Shown: in pieces, positions 47,684 through 60,100 of the stretch
How positions within the stretch are numbered: the stretch's first letter is position 1
Layout of the letters: the number at the start of each line of letters is the position of its first letter
NCBI RefSeq assembly: GCF_030272615.1
Contig: NC_081410.1
Location: 571,225,152-571,289,151 of the forward strand
Origin: Cryptomeria japonica
Lineage: Eukaryota; Streptophyta; Pinopsida; Cupressales; Cupressaceae
Length of the DNA: 64,000 nt
Reading direction: 5' to 3'
Notes under the pieces: generated by a model
What the model was told of the DNA's origin: nothing
The model's database searches: none
What the model saw: only the letters and a program-made list of their open reading frames with translations
Made by a program: the position numbers and the translations under genes

Positions 47684-48115
47684 TGTTAGAAGAAATTAAT
47701 TTCTTCTATTCACAACCAGTCTATTCAATAAATCTTTCTCATGTATATTCATGTAGATTCCTCCCTTCATACAGTCGAATAAAACTAAGTTTAGTAATTT
47801 CTTTATCATGCAAACAGTCAGTTTGAGTTCGGTGATAATAAATGATTTGTTGTTTGTCTTCATGCAGTTGAGACTTCTAACCTCCACACATCCATAGTTT
47901 CCATCATTAAAGAGTTACTTGTGTATGTCAATCGACGGATTAATCTTTCCTTCCACCGCTCATGCATTAGCTAAGTAATAGTTAGATATTTTAGAAGGAT
48001 TGATGAATCTTCTATAATTAAAAGAGGAGTTGTAATGCATTTTAGAATGAATCAATAATAAAAATTAGTTTTGTATGTTGTAGCATACATTGTCTCTACT
48101 TTTTATGTTCTTTCA
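47684..48115 (+). repeat. 3' LTR of copia-2
   Basis: 432 bp, TGTTAGAAG...TCTTTCA, followed by the TATTT duplicate. It retains segments missing from the 5' LTR. Confidence 0.92.
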
Positions 48116-48597
48116 TATTTCGCATAGTAAATATTATACAGTGCTAAAGACAAGTCATTGTTAAGCAAAGGGTGTTTAGATATGGATTTATATAATTATT
48201 GAGTATAAAATAATCTGTTGGAGCAACTATAACATATTTCTTCTTTTTGAGTTTCTAGATTAGATGGTGTGTCAAATATTTTTATCATCAACTTTTCGAA
48301 TCACACTGTGTAATTCATCATCAGGATGAGAAAGAGTTCAAAGGAGATGAAAAATAACTAGTTGCAGATCTAGACAAAATATAAAGAAATGAGAGAGGGA
48401 AGGGATAGAAAGACTACACACAAGCCAAGAAATGAATAAAATAATAATAATAAAAATGCTAACCCAACTCCTAAAAGGGAATAAATGAATTAAAGAGCTG
48501 AAAAAGATAGTCAAAAACTAAAAATAATTAGAACAATAAATAAAAAATACAAGAAACTGAAAAACTATATATGTATGTGTGTAAGATATGAAAATGC

Positions 48598-48739
<142 letters not shown>

Positions 48740-48754
48740 ACTTATAGACATATA

Positions 48755-49278
48755 GGGGAAGGGTACCAATAGTGGACATAGTTCCAATAGTGGACACCTT
48801 TTTGTCAACCCAACCCCTCGATACTAGATCAGATAGGAGACCAACAAATTGATAATGGAAATTTCATTAATGAATATCACATGTACCAATAGTGTATAAT
48901 TTTTCATGAATGTCACAGTATTAGTGCACAAATGGGCCAGTAGTGGTGCACAAATGGGCTAATTATAGTAAAAAAAATGTCAGAAAAGGTGATCTACTAC
49001 TGGGGAATTTGTCCACTACTACTGCAAATTTTGAGTTATCTACTTTTGGTGCAAAGGAGTTCATGTATGGGTAGACACTTTGAAATGACCACTTTTTGAC
49101 CTTTCGACACATAACAATTTACACAACATGCATCGTCACTACCCAGAAGCCGAATCCTTAGTTATAAGTAGTTAAGTCATATACAGAGACAACCAAAAAA
49201 AATAATTGACATCCAACATATGGTTTGAGAGTTCTATGTGCGCGAAGTTAGCTATGTCCGCTATTGGTACCCTTTGCC
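48755..49278. mobile_element. MITE-like DNA transposon with terminal inverted repeats
   Basis: Left end GGGGAAGGGTACCAATAG... (48755-48783) and the reverse complement of the right end (49250-49278) match at 25 of 29 positions. TA flanks both sides (48753-48754 and 49279-49280). The 524-bp interior has no transposase and repeats end-like words ('ccaatagtggac', 'gcacaaatggg', 'ccactactac'). TA duplication would fit a Tc1/mariner-like or PIF-like non-autonomous element; the superfamily is uncertain. Confidence 0.8.
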
Positions 49279-49280
49279 TA

Positions 49281-50350
49281 TGTAACATCTGCCAATTATT
49301 TTGGGAAATGCATCGCCTTAACCATGGAATAGCACTTTTTTTTGTTGGGAAGGAAAATTATTTTTCTATGAATGGTAGAATTAAATCTGACCATTCAACA
49401 TTTACATGTTTTTCGTTTGTTCTAAATTTTTTGCAATTATCTCTTCCCCATTCATTGCGGTTTTCTAACCATTCATACCTCTATAAACATTATTATTTGA
49501 TCGAACAACATTAGCCTTCCTCACCTAGCATCAAAGAAAACTTCAACAGAATGGGCTTGGCCATCATAACAAGTTATCTCTTCAATTTGGGTTAATGGAG
49601 TCTTCTATCACTACTCGGTGTGGACAATGGCAGAACCGTGTTCGAAAATGAAACATAAGGTGAAAATATTTTGAAAGTACTTAATGAAAAATAATTTCCA
49701 ACTGGAGTTAATTTATTGTCAAAGAAACGTACTAGACAGTGTACACATATTCCCAGCTATGTGAAATGGATTTATTCCTCACAAGATTGGAAATTTGAAC
49801 CACTTTCTTTACTGCATAGGTTATAACCTCATATCTTATTCAAGCTTAGGAGTTTAGCAAAATTTTAACTTCGAATGGTTATTCCCATTATAATTACATC
49901 CATATCGATAGGTGAATGGCCATTCATGTTATAATTACATCCATAAGGATATGCTATAAACAAAGATGTAATAAAGTCATAGTTGTATTTTTAGTTGTGA
50001 ATAGTTTTATGTTTGTTTCAGCAGTTTGAGGGTTTATTTTATTTTTTAGGCAGTCTTTACTATTATAGTTATTTTTTAATTGACAATCTATTGACTACCC
50101 ATTTCATTAAGTAATTATTTTTTTTAGATTATTTGAATATATAACAAAAATATCACAGTTGAATTAATACATTGAGTAAAATATATAATATATATCATAT
50201 TAATACATAAGCAAAGTATATAAAAATAAGTATACAATTACATATAACTTGTCCTTTCTTATTATACTGATAGTTAGTCGTATACTTATAAACTAGCTAT
50301 ACATAAAGAGATATTAGTATAAATATTGATAGAGATGAGAATAAATTACT
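49281..50350. other. AT-rich intergenic DNA
   Basis: No gene, RNA or TE motif recognised. Confidence 0.45.
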
Positions 50351-50358
50351 CTTGATAT

Positions 50359-50610
50359 GGATATCTCTCTCTCTCTCACACACACATGTTATTTCTTCCT
50401 TCATGTCTCATTTGTTGTCCCTTCCCCCCACTCTCTATTTTTGCATCTCTCTTTCTCTCACTCTTAATGTCACCATATCCCTCTCTATCATTGTCTCCCT
50501 CTTTTTATGTCTATTTCATGCTCCCATTGTCTCCCTCTTTTTAGATCTATTTCTCCCTCTCCCTCTCCCTCTCCCCTTCCATCTCTCCCTCTCTGTATAT
50601 TTATATATAT
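50359..50610. repeat. CT-rich low-complexity tract
   Basis: Degenerate pyrimidine repeat on the plus strand with 'tctccctctccctctccctc' at about 50550. Open frames are low-complexity Ser/Leu/Pro. Confidence 0.88.
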
Positions 50611-50639
50611 CTCTCCCACCCACTATTTTCAATCTGGTT

Positions 50640-51350
50640 TGATTTTCATAAATGGGGAATGGTACATTGTATTTTATTTTGATAAAGTTTACTTTCTCTC
50701 AAAATAAATTATTTGTATTATATATTTATAAAATTGTTACTGTTAAAAAAATCTATAATTAAGGATTATATTTAGTCTTATGGAATTGTTGTATTTGACA
50801 TATTCATAAAATAATTATGGATCAAAGTATATATAATTAAAATAAGATTTAGTCATATAGGATTATTTTATTTGACATTTTTATATATCTATTATATTTA
50901 TAAGTTTATGCAATTAAGGATTATCTCATGCAATTTTTGTATTTGACATATTTATAAAGTTGCTATAATCAAAATTTTGTATAATTACTTTTAATTATTT
51001 TATAAATAAATATTATATATTTTCACAATCACATAATGTCATGTAGCAATATTATTCTATCATTTTGTAATTTCAAAATATTTTTTTTAGTAATTAACAA
51101 ATATCCTATATTTAGAGGTTAAAGGAGTTTCCTCAAGTTATTTTTATTCTCTAAATTATATGGTCTTTCTATAAATTCAACATGCACAATAACCTCCATT
51201 TCTTTGTAAATTATGAGAATTCTCTCTTTCATTACCTCATGCATTCTAGGATTTGGTGAAGGAATTACACTAATAAAATTTAAGATGTGAAATCCATAAT
51301 TGCATATGAATCTCTTATCGAATTCTAATAACATTAAATTTTGGTGAGTA
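50640..51350. other. AT-rich DNA with a short unrecognised frame
   Basis: 50700-50990 holds repeated phrases ('tatttgacat.tttataaa.t', 'ataattaaggatta'). An 80-codon frame at 51119-51361 (-) is unbroken but matches no family I know and overlaps the duplicated block that follows, so I do not call it a gene. Confidence 0.4.
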
Positions 51351-52655
51351 AGGAGCATCAATGGAAAATATTACCTCCAAAAGACAAAGTGTTATAGGTC
51401 ATAGCATTAAGAGACACATCTTTAATGAGGGCAACAAAATAGTGCCAAAGACAGAGATTAAAAAAAATGATTTATCATATCATTCTTGAACCTTATGTAG
51501 ATGACAAAATTTAGATTTAATCTTTTTGAAACCTTCATTGTTAGTAGGTTTCAAGTGATAGGCCTTTCTATAGCTTCTATTTTCCACTAACATTTCTATA
51601 ATGCATGGGATGAGTAGGAAGATACATTATATATGCTTGTATATCTATGAAATAGTTAATAACTCATAGTTTGACCAATGGAAGGTACATTGTATATGCT
51701 TGCATATTTATAAAATAATTATTTTTGGGATAGTGTGTAAGGAGCATCAATGCAGTTCAACCTGAGTTGGCCTAGTGGTGGACAACTTGTGCTCTTGAAA
51801 GAGAGGTCACAAGTTCAAATCTCAAAGGGGGTAGCATATGTACATCTTATCGGCTTCAGCCCATTACCGATCAAAAAAAAAAAAGGAGCATCAATGGAAA
51901 ATATTACCTCCAAATGAAAAAGTGCTAGAGGTCATAGCATTGCGAGACACATCATTAGTGAGTGCAACAAAATAATTGCAAAGATAGAGATAAAAAAATT
52001 GATTAATCATATCATTCTTGAATCCTTTATATATTAGAAACTTGTAATAATATAACCAAAACATATTATGATTGTAAAATATAAGAATTTACTAACCATT
52101 ATATAATGATACAATTTAATTGGAATCTCAAATTCTTGATCATCAAAATGTTAATAGGTTTGATGTGATAGGCCTTTCTATAGTTTCTCTTTTCCACTAA
52201 CATTGCTATAATGTGTTGGATGATTAGGAAGGTACATTGTATATGCTTGTATATCTATGAAATAATTAATAGCTCATAGTTTGACCAGGAGGATTAGGCA
52301 TCATTGGTCTCATTATAGATTTACAAGTTAAAATAACATTATAATTGTGATAAAATTGAATACATCTAAGGCACACATCTTAGATAATATATTTTTAAAG
52401 AATATCCATACAAATTAATCTTTTTGTATTGAAAAGTATATAACATATTATCTTCAATTATTATTTATAATTGCATATCTTTAACATCACAAGTGGGAAG
52501 AGAATGGTTTTTTATTTCTTACCCCTTGTATATTAGAAACTTGTAATAATATAATTAAAAAATAGAATGATTTTAAAATGTAAGAATTTACTAACCATTA
52601 TATAATGATACAATCTAATTAGAATCTCAACTTCTTTATCATCGAAATGTTCCAT
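51351..52655. repeat. Duplicated block, units about 530-610 bp apart
   Basis: 'ggagcatcaatggaaaatat' onward (51353-51490) recurs at 51885-52025. 'gataggcctttctatag' to 'ctcatagtttgacca' (51557-51676) recurs at 52168-52286. 'tatattagaaacttgtaata' to 'catcgaaatgtt' recurs at 52030-52155 and 52530-52652. Copies are about 85-90% alike by eye, with indels. Confidence 0.85.
51753..51882 (+). mobile_element. tRNA-derived SINE
   Basis: 130 bp flanked by a perfect 14-bp target duplication, aaggagcatcaatg (51739-51752 and 51883-51896). Pol III A box TGGCCTAGTGG (51768-51778) and B box GTTCAAATC (51813-51821) are at tRNA-like spacing. The element ends in a run of about 10-12 A. All are standard SINE features. 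The family is not identified. It lies inside one unit of the duplicated block. Confidence 0.93.
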
Positions 52656-52673
52656 AAATGAAAATTCAAGATA

Positions 52674-53930
52674 ATCCTTAGAATTACGTACAAACTAATA
52701 ATATTATTGTAAACACATCCTCAACCATATATTATAGCTACAATCTATATCAAACATAATACTTTCCCCTTTCTAACCTAACACATTTAAGCATAGCCTA
52801 AAATCTAAAATGATAAGCTTGAACTCAAGCAACATATCCCAAACACTAAATCGTACTTAGGTCAATATAATGATATATATGTAACCCATGACATTGACAT
52901 ATTTCTAAAAAGAAAACTTTGAATACTCTACAAACATTAAAAGATTTAGAGATTTTTTTTCTGTGTGCAAGAAATATGTCAACTAAATTAAACACGAAAA
53001 AAAATCAAGGTGACTAATTTGAAATCAAACTAAGAAAAGAAACTAAAATTATGCCTTCTTACAAGCCTCCCATTGTCCTCTATCTCTAAGGATTCTTCAA
53101 GCCATTTTTTGTCTAAGATTTTATGCACATGGCTTTTAGAATGACAACCTAAAGAATGAGATTAAATTCAAATGAAAGAAATCCTTCTTACACTATATGA
53201 TGATAAGCTAGATGATGTGAAAATGAAGATCTAAATGATGTAAAATTCAACATATTGATATATGCTAAAATGATATGCTATGAATATTCTTAAAGAGTGA
53301 TAAAATGCTTAATTTCTAAAATGATAATACTATTCTTACAAAAATTCTTCTAGACCTTGATTAGTGCAAATGAGGGATTATTTATAGATTTTCCAAGGCT
53401 CATGTTGTAGGTGGCAAATATGGATGGTCGAGATTAAATTTGAGAAGATGAAGGGTAGGAGATGGAGAAGTTGGAGAGAAAAGTGGATCATGCTCCCTTT
53501 TGAGGGACCAATTTCTATGTGGAGGATGGAGAGCAAAAATGAATGCTAAGTGTCATCAATTGGCTGCAAATATCATGTGTCCCTTAAGTTTGTTGAAGAT
53601 AATTTGATTAATTAAATATTTAAGAGTATTTAATTTTTGAGACACATATTGATGTCACACTTTGATGTAGAATGATAAGATGAGTTGGCTAGATGATGTG
53701 GAAATGATTTTAGGATAGAAATAAATAAATGCCATTAATCATATAAATAAATTAAATAATTTCTTTATAGATAGAGGAAATATTATTTAAATAGCATGTA
53801 TTTAATTAATTTTCTCAAGCTGATTTTTCAGTGCATATAGTTTCAGTTGTGTTTGGATCTCTATGAGTGGATGTATAATTGATCTCATTAAGTACAATAA
53901 TATTATCAATTTGTACGTAATTCTAAGGAT
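52674..53930. repeat. 38-bp inverted repeats 1.18 kb apart
   Basis: Arms 52674-52711 and 53893-53930 are reverse complements at 36 of 38 positions (atccttagaattacgtacaa...). The interior has no transposase motif. On the minus strand CTATAAATAATCC near 53380 looks like an LTR-type TATA box. It could be the ends of a DNA element or of an old fold-back. I see no clear target duplication. Confidence 0.6.
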
Positions 53931-54325
53931 GTGTTTACAATAATATTATCTTTCTTTCTTGGTACTCTTCACTACAAAATACAAATTACCAATTAGTGCA
54001 ATTATGAATGGCATGTCAGAGATTGTAGTTCCAAATATCTTATGTTTTGATCCTTCAAACATCTTCTATCTTGAAAAGTATAAGGGGATAAGAGGACTAA
54101 ATGATATTGTATGGTGACCAAAATATAAATGATGTTATACAAACCGATTAGAAATAATTTAATATTCTATTAAAATTATTACAATTGGTATAAAGGTTAA
54201 AGTAAATGATATAACTACCATGTTAAGTTGCAACCTATGTAAACATTTTTTCATTGACGTGTTAATTCCAAATTGGTTCATGCATCTCCATATGGACATG
54301 CTCATATACTTGTAAATTTGAATGT
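53931..54325. other. AT-rich intergenic DNA
   Basis: Nothing recognised. The stretch just inside the inverted repeat arm, 'gtttggatctctatgagtgga' (about 53850), resembles 37210-37250, a dispersed repeat. Confidence 0.4.
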
Positions 54326-54329
54326 CATA

Positions 54330-54585
54330 CCTCTATCTCCCTATCTCTCTCCCTATCCCTCCCCATTTCTTTGTATTAACCCCTCTCTTTTTTCTAACCT
54401 ATCTCTCTTTCTATCAATCTCTCTCTCTACCACTATCTCCCTATCTCTTTATCTCTCTTCCTTTCCCTCTTTATATCTCTATGTTACCCTCTAAATATAT
54501 ATCTCCCCCTCCTCGTTTAAATCCCCCTCTCTATATATTAAACTATCTCTCCCTCTCTCCCCCTCTTATTCTCTCTCCCTAATAA
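54330..54585. repeat. CT-rich low-complexity tract
   Basis: Degenerate 'ctctatctccctatctctcc' words; spurious low-complexity frames. Confidence 0.88.
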
Positions 54586-55004
54586 TAAATATAATTATAA
54601 TATAATTTTGATGTTTTGTATTATTTTAATATATATATGTAAAATCATTATATAAAAAAATATTTTTTAGACAAAGAGGTGTCATTTCCTTTTTGCGTCC
54701 CTTTATGTAAGGAATAAAAAAATATATTTTCATCTTTTAATATTTAAATATATATCATTTGTAAATGTAAAGTTATGTTTTTTTCAAAAAAAAATTGTAT
54801 TTAAATTTATTTGAATTGGGAGTTTATTAGTCAAATTTAATTATAGCTTATTTTAATCTAACAGGATCCACACATCAAGAGAATTTGATATCCTGGATTA
54901 TGCCACCTAATGTCCTCTTCATTATAAATTTAAATCCTATGTTCTAAATGTTAAATTTTTTTACCACAAACATACATTTCTAAGATTTTTATAGGTCATT
55001 TATA
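54586..55004. other. AT-rich spacer between CT tracts
   Basis: Very AT-rich; no feature recognised. Confidence 0.4.
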
Positions 55005-55800
55005 CCTCTCTATCTATTGATATATCTCCCCCTCTCTCCCTCCCTCATACTCTATATCTCTATCTATCCCCCCCCCCCTCTCTCTCTCTTTCTCTATTTC
55101 TCTAGACCTCTCTATCTCTCTGTGTTGTCCCCCACTTTCTCTATTCATCTCTACCTATATCTTCATCTCCCCTATATCTCTAGATATAAATGTCTGTCCA
55201 AATCCATCTGTCTCTCTCCCTCTCTCTCTCCCAACTCTCCTCTTCAAAAAATTCTATATCTATACATCTTTTCCTTTATCTCTATATCTTCATATTTCTT
55301 CTTCCATCTCTCTCTCTATCTTTATCTCGTTATCTTTCCATCTATCTCTACCCCACATCTCTCCATCTCTCCCATCCTCTAAATATCACTTCATATCTCT
55401 ATATTTCTATCTCTCCCTCTTATTATCTCCCCCTCTTGGTCCCTCTCAATATATATTTATCTTTTTCATCTCTATCTATCCCTGTCTCCTCTCCTTTTCC
55501 TCTTTACCTCTCCCTCTCCTCTCCATATTGGTATAACATGAATCTATTGGTGATGGAGCCTGATTACCTTTCTAATTTAGAGTTTTTATTTCAATCATGT
55601 TTGCATCTATATCTCTTTGCCCCCTCTATCTCTACATCTCTCTCACCTCTTTGTATAGCACTTCCTGCCTCTATCATTTTCTTTCTAGCTCTCCTTCTCT
55701 CTCCACCTATCCATATAATTGTCTCTTCCATCTCTCTCTATCCCCATCCCCTCCCCTTTCTCCATATTTATCTTCCTTTATATCTCTATATTTGTTACAT
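55005..55800. repeat. Long CT-rich low-complexity tract
   Basis: About 800 bp of degenerate pyrimidine repeat, broken at about 55525-55600 by a non-repetitive piece ('gatggagcctgattacctttc…') that resembles 37165-37210. A 213-codon plus frame is Ser/Leu/Tyr/Pro low complexity and not a gene. Confidence 0.88.
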
Positions 55801-56243
55801 ACTTTCATTCATACATTCATTCCGTAGGTAATCTCAATTTCACTACTTAACAACATCTCAATAACATTCTATGATAATTTCCATTTATCCCCAATTTATA
55901 AGTTGATTTTATAGAACCAAACCAAATGTTCCTATTTATTATTCTTACATTAGTCATCTAACACATTGTGAATCCATATACCAATCTCTTTGAATAGAAC
56001 TAGATCCCTTCCCAAGAATTACATTGCATATCGTCAAGATTACTAATCACATGCATACATTTGAATCATAACAAGTATTAACCTTATCTAAACACATGAT
56101 TTCATTTAGGGTTACATAAAACAATTCTAACTCAATCCTATATATAAAGAATATTTTCATAATATAACCCACATGAAATTACATCATCTTATTATATTTC
56201 AAGATCATATTCTTTTCAACAACATATTACAAGATTACAAGAG
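55801..56243. other. AT-rich host flank of the SIRE-like element
   Basis: No gene recognised. It ends with the left target site CACGT (56244-56248). Confidence 0.45.
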
Positions 56244-56248
56244 CACGT

Positions 56249-57774
56249 TGTTGGCATTATAATGGACAAGAAGAAGGTTGGCATTCTAATTACAATGAGA
56301 GATTATTGGCATTTCAATAAGGATATTGAGAAGGTTGTTCATGATTATGGATATAACTGATCAAGGATGATTACTGTCTTAATATTATTATTTTGTCATT
56401 GATGTCAAGAAATTGATTTTCTAATTCAGTATGATTTGATGAGGATAAAGATGTTGGTAAATGACATAGAAAGAATATGATGAATAAGGGGATAAGTTAT
56501 TCAATGGGAAACTATTATTGAGTTAGATAATGATGAGATCATGATGTTTAGATTGTTTTGATATCCTACATATGCTATTGTTTGAAAGGTTAATACTATA
56601 CTATGTTACCGAGCAAAGAACCTAGTCGGTAAACCTTAAAGAACCTAGTCAGTAAACCCTAAGGTTATCGCTATCGGTTAATGAAGGCAGAATGTCTACC
56701 GAGTAAAGTTTAGTATTTACTGAGTTACAACCAAGCTATAACAGAATGCATTAAATGTTTACATGTGATATTTAATGAAGGAAGCTGATGAGTTGGAGTG
56801 AATTAAATGATTGGTAAGCCGTGTATGAAGACTGTTAAAGAATCTATGGTAAAGAAAGTTCGGCAGGAAGATCTATAGCTCAGATTGAACCGCAATACCC
56901 TAACACAAGTTCCAAGGTGATAATGCAAGTTCCAAGGTGGGGTGAAATATTTTCAGATCGAAGGATACATTGAACCTGGACAAGATTGAAGATTTGATGG
57001 CTATGATTGATCATGGGAAATGTGATCAAGGAGATTAAGTGGTTAGAAGATTGTTTATAAATAGGAAACTGTTGATAAACAATGCATGCGGGCAAGTGTA
57101 TGCATAGGGATGCTACATACTGATTACTGAGCACAAAATCTTGAAGACCTATTTTGATAATAGAGTATAGAGCCCAATAGAGGGACAAGATCAGTCCTAT
57201 GAATTGATTGTATTGAGCAAATAAGAATCTGCTTTAGCATTTTAAAATGTGAAGTTGCAGACATATTTCTATTACTGTTAATTTGAGAAGTAGCAGAAAA
57301 TCTCTTAATCGAGTGGACTTAACAGTCTTATTTGTAAATCCTCTAGCAAGGTGACATTCTAATTGAGTGTTTGAAATCATTTAACAAGGTCACTTCTAAC
57401 AAAGTGAAGATACTAACAGATCTGAGGGAAATCCCTTAATCGGGTCACATCTAGCAATGTGTTTGTAATCTTTAACAGGATTTGCTTTTAACCGAGCATA
57501 CTCTAGAAGAGTATATTTCTTAGTGGGTCCGAAATCCCACAGTGGTTTTTCCCTATTTGGGTTTCCACGTTAAATCTGGTGTTATGAGGTTTATATTGTT
57601 CATATGTTTTTGAGTTTGCATGTTTGACAGTTTTGGTTATATGAATGATATATATGTTACTGAGGTTGAATCTGATGTTTTTATGGTTGATTAAGTTTGT
57701 ATGACTCCCCCCCCCCCCCCCGTCTCATCTTGTGGCTATTGGATTTGTACTTACATTAAGTATCAGAACTATCA
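56249..57774 (+). repeat. 5' LTR of copia-3
   Basis: Contains TATA box TATAAATAG (57056-57064), repeats of 'accgag' and 'cggtaa' words, and a poly-C run of about 15 near 57707-57721. Its last 681 bp match the 3' LTR remnant. Confidence 0.87.
57056..57064 (+). promoter_or_regulatory. TATA box in copia-3 5' LTR
   Basis: TATAAATAG at LTR position about 808, a typical place for the start of the R region in a long LTR. Confidence 0.65.
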
Positions 57775-57776
57775 AT

Positions 57777-57788
57777 TGGTATCAAAGC
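57777..57788 (+). promoter_or_regulatory. Primer binding site of copia-3
   Basis: TGGTATCAAAGC, 2 bp after the LTR, one base (G to A) from the usual initiator methionine tRNA site. Confidence 0.88.
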
Positions 57789-57838
57789 TTTGGACTCTAG
57801 AAGAAAAGTTTAAAGGCACTTGAGTTAAAGATCCGAAG

Positions 57839-59062
57839 ATGTATAAGAAGGATGCACTGAAGCTAAATAAGTCAAGTTTCTCTACATGGCAGAAAAGGAT
57901 GAAGCTACATCTATTAGGAATTGGAGAATATGTTGTATACTATCTCGAGAATGATTTTGTTGCACCGAGCACCTATCCATTGACTATGGAAGAGATAAGG
58001 GCAAAGAAAGAACATATTCAAGCAATGATTGAAATAACATTTGCATTGACTGACTCAGAGTTTAATGATCTAGAAGGCTGCAATGATGCAAAGGCAATAT
58101 GGACTAAGCTCATATTTGTATATGGAGGAGATGAACATGTTCAAAGAGCAAAAGTGGATAGTTTAAGTGGACAACTTGAATCTATGAGGATGAATGAAGG
58201 TGAGAACATAACTCAATACAGTACAAGACTAAAGGAGATTGTAAATCAAATCAAAGGAGCAGCAGGAACTATTGAAGAAAAGGATATAACAAGTAAGTTG
58301 TTAAGAACCCTTCTACCTACCTATGCAATCAGAGTCTCTGCAATCAATGAATTGAGGTATGTACCCAATATTCCAGTTTCTTTAGATGCTACTATTGGTA
58401 AGCTACATGCATTTGAGTTAAGTAACTTTGATAACAGTGGGTCATCGGTAAATAAAGTTGAATCTGCATTTAGTTCTTTTCATATTGATGAAACTGATGA
58501 TTACAATGATAGAAAGTATAAGTACTCTGAAGGGAAACACAGTGGAACAAGTGAAATATTTCGCAAAAACATGGAGGAGGTACACAAACTATATGAGGAA
58601 ATCAGAAAGCAAGAAGAGTTTGAAGCACTATTAGCCAAAAGGCTACTGAGAGAAAAAGGTAAGTATAAAGGAAAGCTACCTTTAAAATGTTTCAATTGTG
58701 ATAAAATAGGACATATGGCTTCTAAGTGTCCTAACAAAAAATCTAGTGAAAAGATAGATTACAACGATGACAGACAGAAAGATAATCATTACAGAGGACA
58801 CCGAGACTTCAGGAGAAGAGATAAAAAGAGATGCCTAATAGCTGATGAGGAATCTAATGATGATAAATCAGATGAAACTGATACAGAGGATGTTGTTTAT
58901 GTGGCTATTAAAGATGGATCAGATGAAGAAAGGTATGAAGAAAAAGATTTAATATCTCATATAAATACTAATGATTCTTGGATCATAGATAGTGGTTGCT
59001 CACATCACATGATAGGTGATAAACACAAGTTTATTAAATTAGATGATTATGATGGAGGCTAG
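57839..59062 (+). pseudogene. copia-3 gag and protease start
   Basis: A 407-codon open frame from ATG 57839. Gag capsid blocks include 'SFSTWQKRMKLHLLGIGEYV' and 'AKAIWTKLIFVYGGDEHVQ'. A charged coiled-coil-like stretch 'EEVHKLYEEIRKQEEFEALL' comes before the zinc knuckle CFNCDKIGHMASKC (about 58689-58730). An acidic region leads to the protease site 'SWIIDSGCSHHM' (about 58978-59013), which is intact. The frame ends with a stop at 59060, and the following protease part appears deleted before the frame shifts. Best preserved gag in the window. Confidence 0.92.
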
Positions 59063-59069
59063 GTAAGAT

Positions 59070-60100
59070 TTGGTAATGATGCACCATGTCCGAATAGAGT
59101 TTGAAAAAGGAATTGTCAAAGTTCATGACAAGCTCGGAAAGTTACCTGCTACTGGGACAGAAACAAGAGGTAATACATTTCATCTTGACTTAACTCAAAA
59201 TAAATGTCTATATGCAAGAATAGATGATACGTGGTTATGGCATAAAAGGTTTTGTCATGTTAATTTTGATAATCTGATCAAAATAACTAAGAAGCATCGA
59301 GTAAGAGGTCTACTGAGTCTTGAAAAACATGAGAATGGTATGTGTCGAGGATGCCAGATGGGTAAGATGACAAGATCAAGCTTTACAAGTAAGTCCTACA
59401 ATTCTAAGCGAATTTTAGATCTTGTGCATACTGATCTTTGTGGTCCTATGAAAGTTCAGAGTTATTATGGTGATAAATATTTCATATTATTTGTGGATGA
59501 TTACTCAAGGATGATGTCAGTAATGTTTTTAAAAGAAAAATCATAAGCTTTTCAAATGTTTAAATGGTACAAGGCTAGAGTTGAAAATGAAATAGGAAGA
59601 CAACTAAAATGTCTTAGATCAGATAGAGGAGGAGAGTTTACATCTGATGAGTTCAACTTATTTTGCAATGATCATGGTATAAAAAGACAAGTCTTAGCAC
59701 CGAGAACTCCATAGCAGAATGGGATAGCTGAGAGAAGGAATAGATCTATTATGGATTGTGCCAGAACCTTGATGATTGAAAAGAAAGTTCCACAAACATT
59801 TTGGAGAGAAGCAATAAGCACAGCTATTTACACCTTGAACCGAGTTCAATTGAAGAAAGGTACTTTGAAGACACGTTATGAAATCTGGTATGACAAGAAA
59901 CCTAATGTAAGTTATTTTAAAATATTTGGGAGTAGATGCTATGTTCATAAAGATGATAGAAATGGTAAGTTTGATCGGAAAAGTGAAGAAAGAATGTTTC
60001 TAGGTTATTCTTCTAGAAGCAAAGCATTTAAATGTCTGATCAAATCATCTAACAAAATAGTAGAAAGTGCAAATGTGAAAATTGATGAATTTACAGAAAG
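59070..60100 (+). pseudogene. copia-3 integrase
   Basis: Zinc head 'WLWHKRFCHVNFDNL' with 'MCRGCQMGKM' (H-H-C-C intact). Core: 'LVHTDLCGPM', 'CLRSDRGGEF' and 'QNGIAERRNRSI' supply D, D and E. The 'SYFKIFGSRCYV' block follows. Stops at about 59544 and 59712. The join to the protease at about 59062-59120 has lost roughly the stretch where copia proteases read 'VxxLxxNLLS'. Confidence 0.9.

Larger units (their letters stand above)
39221..48115 (+). mobile_element. Ty1/copia LTR retrotransposon, copia-2, with a nested insertion
   Basis: LTRs at 39221-39613 and 47684-48115; TATTT on both sides (39216-39220 and 48116-48120). The primer site is intact. The gag is split by a 3852-bp insertion (40236-44087), so the element itself is about 5.0 kb. 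Protease, integrase, RT and RNase H follow in copia order with many stops, one frameshift near 46060-46096 and a damaged RT active site. Confidence 0.94.

Noticed and set aside
51119-51361. 80-codon minus frame as a gene
   Set aside because: Its composition looks coding-like but it has no recognisable domain and its end lies in the duplicated block. Left as unexplained.
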